64,000 bases of DNA from Oxytricha trifallax (Eukaryota > Ciliophora > Spirotrichea > Sporadotrichida > Oxytrichidae), in contig ARYC01000201.1 of the NCBI GenBank assembly GCA_000711775.1, positions 1 to 64,000 of the forward strand, in the 5' to 3' direction. Both the position numbers and the translations under genes were made by a program. How positions within the stretch are numbered: the stretch's first letter is position 1; the number at the start of each line of letters is the position of its first letter. Under the pieces are notes generated by a model, which was not told the origin of the DNA, searched no databases, and saw nothing but the letters and a program-made list of their open reading frames with translations. This document shows, piece after piece, positions 22,032 through 33,030 of the stretch.

Positions 22032-23480
22032 ATGAGCGTTAACATTTTGAGAAAAACAGCAGCACTTCCATCAAACTAAATGAGACTTACCTTTGGCAAC
22101 AATTAAAAGTGTGATAGCTGTGAGATGAATTCTCATAAGTAACTACCAGAGCTATCACTTGAGGTCTCTGTTATTAAAATAGAAATTAATAGAAGAAAAT
22201 AAATGGCAAACAAGTGTGTGGGAGACAGAGAAGAAGAAAAAGGTATAAATGAAATTCCTATACAAATTGAAGAAGTAGAAGTCTATTTTTGTGTGAAGTG
22301 TAAAAGAGACTTCGTTCATAAATCTAGTTGGTATAACAAATAAAAGAGCATAGAGAAACCAAGCCAACTGTTTACTTAAAGCATGATAAAATCGATGGAA
22401 AGTATTATTGCTTCGAGTGCCATAAGGAGTATGCGCATACAAGAGATTTAAGGAAGCATCTTTTAAAAGCTCACAAGAAAGATTTAGAGATTGAAAAGCA
22501 TGAAGATGAATTGAAGCTACTAAACAAAAGAAAAGCAAGAGAAACTTTGAAAGTTGTAGCTCAAACAAACTAGTGAATCAGAATATATGAGGAAATCACA
22601 ATACCTACTAGCATCCGAAATCACAAAGATCATTATTAAAATTAAATATTAAAAGATTCAGGTTCTTGCCTAAATTGACCTAGACACTTCACTTTAAAGC
22701 TATCTTATATTAGAAGACTCCTTTGATAAGAAAGTTATCAATGATAATCAATATGCATACAAGGTGTATCCCTTCAACTATCTTTTAAGTGATGATAAAT
22801 TTTAGATGAAGTTCACAAATGAGTATCAAGTACTCACTCAAGCAAAGTTCAAAGAGTGTAGTTATTTAATCAAGTTAGATGCTGTTCTCCTTGCCAAGGA
22901 TCATGTTGCTTTCAGACTACTACTCTATGAAATGACCCTAAAAGATTTCATTACAATTCAAAGGAATCATAAGTAGCTTGAATAAATAGCAACTCAGACC
23001 ATATAAGGTATTAAAGAGCTTCACAAGTTAGGCTTTGTTCACAGGGATCTCAAGCCTGAGAATATAATGTTGAACTTTTCACAAGTAACAGTAGCAATAA
23101 TCGATTTCAACAGAGCCTAAAGAGTGGAAGTTTCAAGACTTGGAACTGTAATGGGAACTCCAGGCTATTATCCAGAAAGAGAAGACTGGAGAGATGGTGA
23201 CTTTTAGTGGAATGTGTGGGCTTTAACAGCTATAATAATAGAGTGCGATATGCCTCGCACCGATTACTACTCTACAAGGAGCGAGAAAGATGCTAATCAA
23301 ATAATAAAGTAGTTAATAGACAAAACAAGAGTCTCTCAATCATTTAAATAAATGGCAGAATCAATAATAATTAACCAAACCTAAGATCAGACACATCAAT
23401 TGAGCAGATAGAGTTGTGGTTAAGCAAGATAAACTTTAGTTCTCTCCTTCATGATCCAAAAGTGCATTTTGAGTGATTGA
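22032..23480 (+). pseudogene. TBE copy C 57 kDa zinc-finger/kinase ORF (two frame breaks)
   Basis: Start ATG 22032 (MSVNILRKTAALPSNQMRL). It has an extra Cys pair (CDSCEMNSHK) absent from the other copies, then fingers CVKCKRDFVHKSSWY and CFECHKEYAHTRDLRKHLLK. One frame change lies inside finger one near 22340 and a second near 22560 before the kinase half. The kinase half is otherwise well kept: beta-3 lysine in YAYKVYPFNYL, FVHRDLKPENIMLNF, IIDFNRAQ in place of DFG, GTPGYYPEREDW, and DFQWNVWALTAIIIE. Ends in TGA at 23478-23480. Confidence 0.88.
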
Positions 23481-23595
23481 ATAAAATACATTTACTATAT
23501 ATTTCACATTAAAACCTATTAATAACCCCAACCCCTAGCAAATTCCCTACAAATTAAAGCACTTATAAACCTCATTAAGGGGTTTTGGGGTTTTG

Positions 23596-25974
23596 AATAC
23601 TGATTCAGTACATTTATTGAGTTTTTATATTGAGGAAGAAGATAAATATATCTTAATAAGGGTTTATTTTTTAAACGTTATAGTTTATGCGAGTATTTTA
23701 ATAAATTCTAGAAAGAGTGACTAATATAAGCTTTGACCTCATTTTCTTTGAATATTTTACTAAGAATGGTAATTAATAATAAACGAAAGTAAGATATTTA
23801 ATTTTGATATGATTTGCAAAACAGCGTTGCGATTGAATTGTTACTTCAAACAATTTTAATCTTTCTATAATAGTCACAATATTCATTTCTAATCTTAAAA
23901 ATAAGATTTTAATACTTTTGTTTCTAACTAAATTAAAATTTCGACATATTTAATTTAATTTTCTTAAACTCTAATATCCAATATTAGCCTATTATCAATC
24001 AAATTACTGTCAATATTTAGAGTTTTAATTCGTTCAAGCCATTCGAGTCATTTAAACTTTATAAGTAATTTAGTATAATATTATTTATATTAGTATATTG
24101 CATTTAAAAATAGGAGTTTTGTGAAAAATTCTTCAAATTGTTCTTCATAAATTAAATAAAAGTTAAAATTAGCAGTTTTATTATTACAAAGATGTAAACT
24201 AAGCTTGATGAAGTTCATAGTGCAGTGACTACTAAAGACTATTTTTTAAAAACAATTTAATTTAAACATTCTGTTTTTCCAATTAAATTAAGATTAAGAA
24301 TGATAAGAATTTAATTTTCAAAGAAAGGATGTAAATTTTAAAGTCTTGAACTTCCTTTAATTATTTTATTGCATCTTAAAATTTTTAATGATTAATAATA
24401 TTAGTTTAAGATCCGAATGAACATTCTGAGAAAGTTTTAATGGTATTGATTGATTTAATTACTATGTATTTTTCTTTGAAAATAATACAAAATGAAAGAA
24501 TAAAAATCATATAGAAAAAAAATTATTAAATCCTATAAATTAGTTAAAACCTTAATTCTGTTCCATCAATGAATTCAGCTTATAACTCCTGTACCTATCA
24601 CTAAATTTTTTTTATAAGAGAGGTATTTTTTTTAATTTTCCTATATTGTACAAATCAATCTTTCTATTAAAAACACTAGTATGGAGGTTTTTATTACTAA
24701 TTAATAGTGATATGATTAAATTAATTAAATTTATTTGTTAACCATGAACACTTTCCAATAATAGAATTTAATATAAAAATAACTAGGCTTCACAGTTGAT
24801 AACATCGAAAATTGGTCAAAGATAAATTAAAACTCTTAAACTCTTTTTGTAATTTGATTGAGAATATTTTACTATGTTCACTAAACGTATAAATAATTGA
24901 ACAGTCCATAAATAGAGATATGGATTAAATATGTTAAATTAAATATTATAATTCAGTTTATATGGTCTATCAGTTAATAGTTTTAAATTTATAAATTTTC
25001 TTTTATGTCATTTATGTTTCTGCCAATTATTAGAAAAAATCAATTCTATTCTAAATTACATATCTATTAAATATTACATCTGTATGGACTTTTCACAATA
25101 TTTAAGATTAAAAAAATGAATTTTTATCTAATAAATTTTGTAGACAAAAATTTTCATAAATTTTATTAATTAGAAAATTTAGTATAAATGGATAAATCTT
25201 GATTTTATAAAATTTAATTAGAAATTTCCTCTTAATTTTACTAACATTCCTTTACCATATAATAAAATATTTGGAGGCAGTATAAATAATTTTTAGAATA
25301 ATTATAATTAAAATTTATTAAAGATTATATAATATATGAAAAATTAATTCAACTTTTGTCTTTCATACACTATATTTAGGAATTAAATAACTGCTTAATA
25401 GCTTTTTAATCTTAACATCTTATTTAAGGATGTACACCTATAAACTAAAAATTAAAAAATTTTTTATAATTTTTCTTCTTTAATAGTGGAAGTAAATGAT
25501 ATTAATAACATATTAAAAAAATCAGAGAGATCTGATCAATTATAATAAAGAAAAAATTCTTAGGTTTAATTTATTGAGTTGTTATTTAAAGAGTCATCTA
25601 CAATAATTTAAAAAAAATATAAGCCAAGAAATTATATCTGCATCTTTAAATGAAAATGATTTATAATGAATAATTATAAATTAGTATATCTATTAGATTA
25701 AGATATTAGGCAAAATCAGATAAATAATAATTTTGTAAATGTCCCATTTGAGCAAATTGCTAAATAAAATTCTTATTATGCTTTAACTTAAATGTTAAAT
25801 TAAACCTTTTTTCCCAATGAATCATATCTAAATTATTATAAAAATTCGTTAATAGCAATAATTAACCAATATAAAATAAACTAAAGCTACAACAGGGATT
25901 TCTGTGTTTAAATGGTCAATTAGTAAGTTTAGACACAGAAGTAGCATGCAATTATTATAATTAATTTTTAATGT
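23596..25974. other. Gene-poor AT-rich germline DNA
   Basis: No gene or repeat could be supported. Base composition is uniformly AT-rich, with no GC-richer patch of the kind that marks coding segments elsewhere. Confidence 0.5.
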
Positions 25975-27663
25975 TATAATTAAAGGGAGGGTTATTGTTT
26001 CACACCCCCTCATTTATTAAATAAAAAAATAAATCATTAATTATATCACCAACCAATTTGACACAAAGATCACAATTTAATAACTAAAAAGTTTAATGGA
26101 AGGGTTCTGAAGTAATTTGATATTTAGAAGAAAAGAAATTGTCAATTTATCATAAAATTACCAATAATTATGCTCATTATTTATAAAATTTATGTGAATT
26201 TTTACCAATAATTTTACTTGTCAACTTATAAATCTTCATACAGAATTTTGGAGATAATTCATTATTCTCTCTTTTATATTCTGGCTATAAATATTACTAG
26301 CCAAAAATTTATTATAGATATAGATTTGACTTGAAATATATATATTATTATTAAAACTGAATAAAACCCCTAAATAAGAAGATATTAGAAAGCTGAAATT
26401 TCATTATAATTTTAGTATCATATTTTTAAAAGATTACTTTATATATTTATTTAAATAAAACAACAAATGTCCTTAAAGTACATCTATTATTATAATAATT
26501 GCTATATATTATTAATATACTATAAATTATATTCCTAATAAATTAAAAAGAAAGTTGAGGATACTAGTAAAGTTTAATTAATTTTTAATAGAATTAAAGA
26601 TTTTATATCGTATTATTAAAGATTCATGAGTTTGGAATTTAATTTTTCTTATCCACAAACTTTTATGATATTAAATGCTTAGATTATTTTTCTTAAAATA
26701 ATCTTGATATATAAATTTTATGTCGAATAAAACAATTTCTATTATTCAAGATATAATTAAAATATTAAATTCTTGAAGGAATTACAATATTCATCAAACT
26801 AAACTATTATATAAAACAGTATTTTATTGTTATGTGAATTAAATATATCTTAACTTATTAAATATTATGTTTTGATAATATATCATACATAAAGAGCTTC
26901 TTTTAAGAAGATTATATATAAAAAAATAAAAATATGCATTCTAAACTTTATATATTAAACTTTAAATCACGATGCAAATTAGACCTTTTAAATTGGCTTG
27001 AAGTATTATTATAATAATAAAATGCCAAAAATGGCATAATTTCAATAAGAAAATTAAAGAGTGATTGATATTAAGAGTTTTAACTATAGAATATTATAAT
27101 TAATAAATGTACAATACTCAAACGATAGATTGAACAAAATTTTTTAAAAAACTTAATATAAAAGAGGATGCTTTACAGAGCTATAAGTATACTTACTAAA
27201 GAAAAATTTTAGTTTCTGGTCAGTAGTTTCCAATAGGTAGATCAACAAGAATTTCAGTAAAGCCAAAGTGACTAGGTTAAGGAAGCAAAGGTTCTGATCA
27301 GTATAATTCACAGAAAACTTAAGGTGAAAATAAATTTTCTCCTAAAGATTAAGTTTTCTTAAAGATCTTGTTGATTAATGAATTATGTCCAAATTTTTGG
27401 ATAAAAATATATAAGTTGACAAGTAAAAATATTGGTAGAAATTGACAAAAATTTTATAAATAATGAGCATAATTATTGGTAATTTCATGATAAATTGACA
27501 ATATCATTTCTTCTTAATATTATATTAATTCAGAATCCTTCCATTAAACTTTTTAGTTATTAAATCGTGATCTTTGTGTAAATTGGTTGGTAATATAATT
27601 AATGATTTATTTTTTATTTAATAAATGATGGGGTGTGAGACAATGACCCTCCCTTTAATTATA
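25975..27663. mobile_element. 1.7-kb element with ~275-bp terminal inverted repeats
   Basis: Left repeat 25975-26252 and right repeat 27388-27663 are inverse copies, starting TATAATTAAAGGGAGGGTTA with CACACCCCCTCATTTATT soon after. The interior (about 1.1 kb) shows no recognisable transposase. Only 27165-27385 is coding-like, reading EDALQSYKYTYQRKILVSG then TGA and on in the same frame (LGQGSKGSDQYNSQKTQGEN). The CACACCCC block also marks the ends of the Merlin-like element at 14091, so this may be a non-autonomous relative. No clear target duplication beyond the palindromic AATTA ends. Confidence 0.85.
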
Positions 27664-27689
27664 TCAACAACAAAAAACTTCTTTATTTA

Positions 27690-27855
27690 TATTATTTAAA
27701 TATGCAGCTGGTATAAGCACTGGCTAGCAACTCTCAAGAGCAAACATCTCAGCATATTATCCCGCCATTCATAATAATAAGTACTCAAAGTTTTCAATGT
27801 GAAGCACGGCCAGTATTCTAAAATGCCTGAAGTTGAGAGCTTCAATCTGTAAAAA
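27690..27855 (+). other. Isolated coding-like segment
   Basis: A GC-richer patch immediately right of the long-repeat element. One frame reads VLKVFNVKHGQYSKMPEVES followed by FNLQK. Another reads from ATG 27702, MQLVQALASNSQEQTSQHI. It looks like a macronuclear-destined segment whose partners lie elsewhere. No function can be proposed. Confidence 0.4.
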
Positions 27856-28059
27856 AATTATTTGACTATAAAAATTGAATAATTAAGATAAGTAAATCTA
27901 AAATTCTTTAGTCTTATGGACTTTTGATGAAAGCTTATTTTGATTATTTGAATTTAGAATTTCTCAAGATTACAACTCAAAATATTTACAACTATATGAA
28001 AATAATATAAAAAATAAATTTAATCATACTTATTTCAGTATATTAAGGAATAAAAAATA

Positions 28060-28075
28060 ATTATAATTATATTTG

Positions 28076-28118
<43 letters not shown>

Positions 28119-28140
28119 AATTAATACTCAAACTTAATAT
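28060..28140. repeat. (AT)n microsatellite inside a short inverted repeat
   Basis: About 40 bp of nearly pure TA dinucleotides at 28080-28118, flanked by AAGTTTGAGTATTAAT-type sequence that pairs with ATTTGAGTTTATATAT on the other side, so the whole can form a hairpin. Confidence 0.8.
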
Positions 28141-29463
28141 ATAAATTAGATAAATTTTTAATTTCATAAAAACTGTAATAAACTCTGTTATTTTGCTGAG
28201 CTTTACTTAAACAAGCTTATAATTTAAATTTAATAATGATATTGTATTTAAATTGTGAATTCCTTTTCACTTTTATCAATAATATATTACTGACAATTTA
28301 AATTAAAAAATAAATTTTATCTTTCATATTTCGAAAAATTAATAACTAATTTTTGCAATTTTTTTATAAATATATTAAATTTAAACTTGATTTTTCCATG
28401 ATCTCACAAATAAATTGGTTTATATTATACATTAAGAATGCATTAAAGAGGAAAGAAATATTTTTGGCTCTAATTTTCTTTCCAATAATTGATGATTTAT
28501 GCCATTGTACTAGCTTTAGTTTTCATAATAAAATTTATATTAAATAAGCTTCTTATATCACAAAAATACTTAGGAATTCTTATAAAACAATTATTATTTA
28601 TTTCATGCATCATTTTTTTTAAAAGTAAAGTTAAAGAATTTATATTCATAAGTTTACTTTTAATCAAATTAGTTAAATATTTTAATATTTAATGCATGTA
28701 TTAAATCCTTATAAAAAAAAGATAATTAACTCAAAACATTTATATCTCAAAATTATTATATGAAAAAAAAGTTACTATTATTATTAAATGTGTTTATTTA
28801 TTCAAATAAATAATTAAATATATTTTATGACAAAATTTATATTTTAACATTATAGCTCTTTAAAAATTCACAAAAATAACCTCTCAAATAACTAATTATT
28901 ATATAATTAATATCTATATGAACAAAATATTTAGCAAATTTTTATAATAATACTAACTTATAGATCTAAAAACTTGAAGTGTTATAGAATTTGCATTTCA
29001 ATAAAATTATTGATGAAATAAAATATAATCTCAGACTACTTTCCTTAAACAAATCTATATTTTATGCATAAATAAAATATAAAAATCGTAATAGATATAA
29101 ATGATAATTACTTATTTTATTTGATTTGTTATTAAGAAAATACAAGTAATTCTAAATAAAATTAATTAATTATAGCTCATAAATAGAAGAAAAATATTTA
29201 CAATTAAATATATCAATATTTTAGACAAAATAACTATGATGTTTATTTAGTCAATAAATCAAAAAATTAAAAAAAGTATAAAATTAAGCAATATTAGAGA
29301 ATTTATTTGTATATGAATCCAACTAAATTTATTATAAAATCATTAATTTATTGCAAATCTTTAAATACTAAATACCGCATTAGAGATTGAATTATATTAA
29401 TTTTTTAATATTATTATAAATCAAATGCTTTTATTTTATTTAAAATTATTTAAATTTAGAGAT
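28141..29463. other. AT-rich spacer before the YHYH-domain gene
   Basis: No gene supported. Open frames at 28353-28692 are AT-driven and show no protein-like composition. Confidence 0.5.
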
Positions 29464-32400
29464 ATGTTAACATACAAGCCTGATTTTTGTTCAGGATTTT
29501 ATAGAATTAGTAAATCCTAAACTTCCCCAAAAAGCAAAACAAATATATTTTTGACAATTCTTACGATTCTCACTGTCTTAACTTTGAGGGTTTCTGCAAT
29601 TTGCGGAGATGGAATAGTAAAAGGCGGGGAATCGGATCAATAAATAAAACTTAAATAGTTTATAATAGTTTAGTAAAATTTTTAATTTATCAATGTGATT
29701 TGGGTGATTAAAATGGGCTTTAGGACTCAGGATGCACAACCACCTGTTAAACTTAATAAGGGTACACTTGCACGTTAATATTCCAGGCAAATGACTCCTA
29801 AGGAGTTCAAATTTATTAGTCCGAATGCTCAGTATCGACAGCTACGACTCCAGCTTAAACTTCGACTGAAGCTCCGACCACCCCAGCACCGACTACTTAA
29901 CTTTAGAGTAGTAGTACCACAACCCCCTCACCTACCACTACAAATCCGGTAATTATAGGAACTTCTACACCGGCCTCAACAACTGCTGTAACCTAACCTT
30001 CAACTACTACCCCCGCCCCTACTACTAAAGTTGCAGCTATTACTACGAAACCTGCAGCTACGACAACTGCACCTCCGCCTGTTACCACTCAAGTTTAGTC
30101 TTTTAAAAGTTAATATTCTAGTTGAATTAATCATGAAATTGCTAATTATGTACAGTATAATTTTATTAAAATCAATAAATCTGTGGATGTATAGGCAAGA
30201 TTAGAGAAATGTAATATCGTGGCCAGCAATTTTTATCAAACTGACTTTTCTTAATATGATGAACATATAAGCTCACTAACCTCAAAGCCTTTTTCCTGCA
30301 TTAATTGAACCTATTATATTTATATGCTCAATTAATAATTAAATTCTGCAGGCAATCAATTTGGTCAAGAAAACTTAAAGTCTCCTGCTCAGTTGGAAGT
30401 GACAGTGAGGTCTACATCAGAGTCCAAACAAACTCAATCTTATAAAACATAATTCGATATAGTAAATGAGTTGAGTATATATTTAAAATTTCTTTAATGC
30501 CTGACCACTGCATCTACTTAGATGAATGGGACACATTTCCAAATGAAAACTTAATAGACTTCAAAGTTAAGTTTAATCTCCTCTACTCTTAATTAGATTA
30601 AAATAAAACTATTAAGACAGAATTAATGAAATTTATTTCTATTATAGTGTGATTGTTTTTATTAGAGACTTTGAATTTAAATTCCTACAAAAAGGCGAAC
30701 GATTATGTGTGCGGTTCATTCTGGGCACAGGATAAATCCCTCAAAAATGCACCATATAAGCTCCAAATATACTCCGGAAAATAAAACAACTATAAAAAAC
30801 AAAGATATATTATATTTATTTAATGCACTAAGTGGTGGGAGTTATGTTGAACGGAATCCCAATCTTTTCTGGTCTATCTGATATAGATGATATCGATGTT
30901 CTATATTCATAGATAATCTCTATTGTTAAAAACAATCTAATTCTTATTAAAAAATAGTTTGACGATTTAATTATCTAAACTCAACCGATAGATTTTTACT
31001 AATCTTTAAGTTTAGGTTATACTTCGATTTTTAATTAGCTTATATGGCAAAACTTATAAAATAGTTTTATTGTCTCATTTTCATTATTTTGTAATACCGA
31101 TATAGATTAATGCCTAGGCAGCTTTGAGTCCACCGGATTCTATCACTACTATAGCTACTCACCTTGTATCTTACCATCCACATACAAGTCTACTTCAAGG
31201 CCTAGTCTTTGAATAATAATTAAATGAATTGAGCATTTTTAATTCTTAAAAACATTAAAACAATTTGGTAACCCTCCTAGAGATAGTCTTATTTATTTTA
31301 ATTATTTACTCTTTTTAAACTAATATAATTTAACATTTTTTAATCATTAAAAGTTTGAAATTGAATAATTATTTTTCTTTTAAATTTCAATTTTGTTTAT
31401 AGTATACCCTTTTTTATTATTTACTATAAGTAATTACCATTTCAATTAAATATACATATATGAAATTGAATTTATGTTTATTCTCAAATTAGTTTGTTTA
31501 ACTAGATAAATTTATGAAATTAGTGCTTAATAATTTAATATCATTAAAGAAAAAAGTAATATTTTATTAATTTAAAAAAAAAATATATCAATATAAACTT
31601 AATAAGTATTTCATTATTTAATTTTAATTAATAGATTCATTAATTCTAATTAATATAATTTATAACTTTTAAAAAATAAAGTATCATCTTTTCTATATTT
31701 TGTATAACAAAGTTTCTTAGATTCTTTTGATTAATTCCTTATGTATACAATAGATATATTTTTATGAATTATTATTTTAATTTTTAAGAGCAAAAATTAT
31801 GAATTAGATTTTAGGAAAAAAAGAGTAAATATTGTAAGTAAATTGCTAAAAAAAGATAATTAATTATATATTATGATGTTTCAAATGTGAGGGATATTGA
31901 AATGGGATAAATTGGAGTCCACAATAATCAATTAATAATTACTTTGCGGTGGTGATTGTGACAGAGACCCATTGAATTATGCAATTTCTTAAACTCCATA
32001 AAATTAGAGAAAATTACAAGTCATCGGAATCGCCAAGGACGGTCATATGATTTGAGTTTAAAAAAGAATTTAAATTTAATTAATTAATTTTGAAATGACA
32101 TTTAGTTTAAATTTTTCCATAGTAAACAAAGTCCCTCAGCCTTCATCAAATGCTTTTAATATGGACTTTTTAAGCTCATTATTTATCAGAAAACTTTATT
32201 TAAGAGTATTTGGGGCTAAAAAGCATTTTGGTAAATTTTAGATAAATTCATTACTTTGTATGATATAGTCCTTATAATTTTTTTCATGAAATGAGTTTCT
32301 TCTTTCAAATAAAAGATAAACAGAATATAAAGAATAAAAATCAAATGTTTCTAAGAGTACCATTTATTATGACTTATTTATGATTTATGGACCCTACAAG

Positions 32401-33030
32401 AGCAATCAAAAATATAATTGAATCTTTACGTTTTACCTATAAAATACTATTCATAAATTTCTAAATGGCATCCTATGGCAACCTTGTGAGATGGACGCTT
32501 GTAACGGTGTAAGATTTAAGGATACCAATGAATATGCTAGTATTTTATCTTTTTTTTATATCAAATAAATAATTATGACATATGCCTATGTTTTGACAAA
32601 GTTTTACCCATACACTGTGGGATGTTGGGGTCCATCCACAGTTTTGAACAGTGAATTGGAGTGTACCACAAATGAGAGAGTGTGCAAAGCTTTTGGTTTA
32701 TAGGCTACTATGACTGCCTTTAATGCCTTATATAATATCAATTTAAGCTTTAAAAATATTAAGATTTAAATTGCAATTCCCTATAATTATGAAGAAATTA
32801 ATTGAATATAATTATTAACAAATTGTAAGCTTTATTGTGGCTATCTCACTACTATCATACCTACTCACAGTTAAAGATATAGCATTCAACTACTGAGCAG
32901 CTCAAATCCATCTCATTGGAATTGTTAATTAATATAAATGAATAATAAAGAGATAGCTCTACTTTTGCTACCTCTAATTTTTATGGTTAAAATTTTACTT
33001 ATAACTTTCAAAAAATAATTCTTTATATGA
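29464..33030 (+). CDS. YHYH-domain cell-surface protein, multi-segment germline gene
   Basis: ATG 29464 leads into a hydrophobic stretch (FLTILTILTVLTLRVSA) that looks like a signal peptide. A Cys-rich repeat of DUF4215 type follows (ICGDGIVKGGES, CDLGDQNGLQDSGC, TCQTQQGYTC), then a Thr/Pro-rich mucin-like linker (29840-30100). Further segments include MPDHCIYLDEWDTF. The YHYH region follows: DQCLGSFESTGFYHYYSYSP (near 31115), VIGIAKDGHMIYGPYK, WQPCEMDACNGVRFKDT and FYPYTVGCWGP. The C-terminus NKEIALLLLPLIFMVKILL is hydrophobic, ending in TGA at 33028-33030. Three pointer joins inside it restore frame. Joins between about 30110 and 31880 are unresolved, so it could be two genes. The domain is known from ciliate and bacterial secreted proteins; its biochemical role is unclear. 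Confidence 0.8.
29636..29694. other. 53-bp IES with pointer ATCAAT
   Basis: ATCAAT occurs at 29636-29641 and 29689-29694. Removing one copy plus the AT-rich DNA between joins GGESDQ to CDLGDQNG in frame and completes the Cys-rich repeat. Confidence 0.85.
31213..31870. other. AT-rich stretch between YHYH-gene segments
   Basis: After CILPSTYKSTSRPSL the frame ends in TGA (31210-31212), and about 650 bp of AT-rich DNA follows before coding resumes near 31880 (CGGDCDRDPLNYA). It is presumably an IES. No pointer that keeps frame was found by eye. Confidence 0.5.
32047..32386. other. 333-bp IES with pointer ATGATTT
   Basis: ATGATTT at 32047-32053 and 32380-32386. Joining gives KDGHM then IYGPYK, the conserved GIAKDGHxIYGPY motif of the YHYH family, in frame. 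This is strong evidence for both the gene call and the IES. Confidence 0.92.
32532..32585. other. 48-bp IES with pointer ATATGC
   Basis: ATATGC at 32532-32537 and 32580-32585. Joining gives NEYAYVLTKFYPYTVGCW in frame. Confidence 0.88.

Larger units (their letters stand above)
19549..23595 (+). mobile_element. Complete TBE transposon copy C (4047 bp)
   Basis: Both ends carry CAAAACCCCAAAACCCC repeats (19549 onward, and the inverse ending 23595), flanked by AAT on each side (19546-19548 and 23596-23598), the ANT target duplication. Terminal inverted repeats extend about 80 bp. Contents: 42 kDa transposase (+), 22 kDa ORF (-), divergent region, 57 kDa ORF (+). Its sequence differs clearly from copies B/D and from A, so it belongs to another subfamily. 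Each of its three ORFs shows at least one frame break, so it looks structurally complete but inactive. Confidence 0.96.

Noticed and set aside
22155-22568. 137-codon minus-strand ORF with a signal-like N-terminus
   Set aside because: Antisense to the 57 kDa zinc-finger ORF of TBE copy C, which has clear homologues in three other copies.
28353-28692. Two overlapping plus-strand ORFs rich in Ile, Phe and Lys
   Set aside because: Typical of random AT-rich DNA. No homologue or coding signature.
29578-29790. Minus-strand 70-codon ORF
   Set aside because: Antisense to the Cys-rich repeat of the YHYH gene, across an IES.
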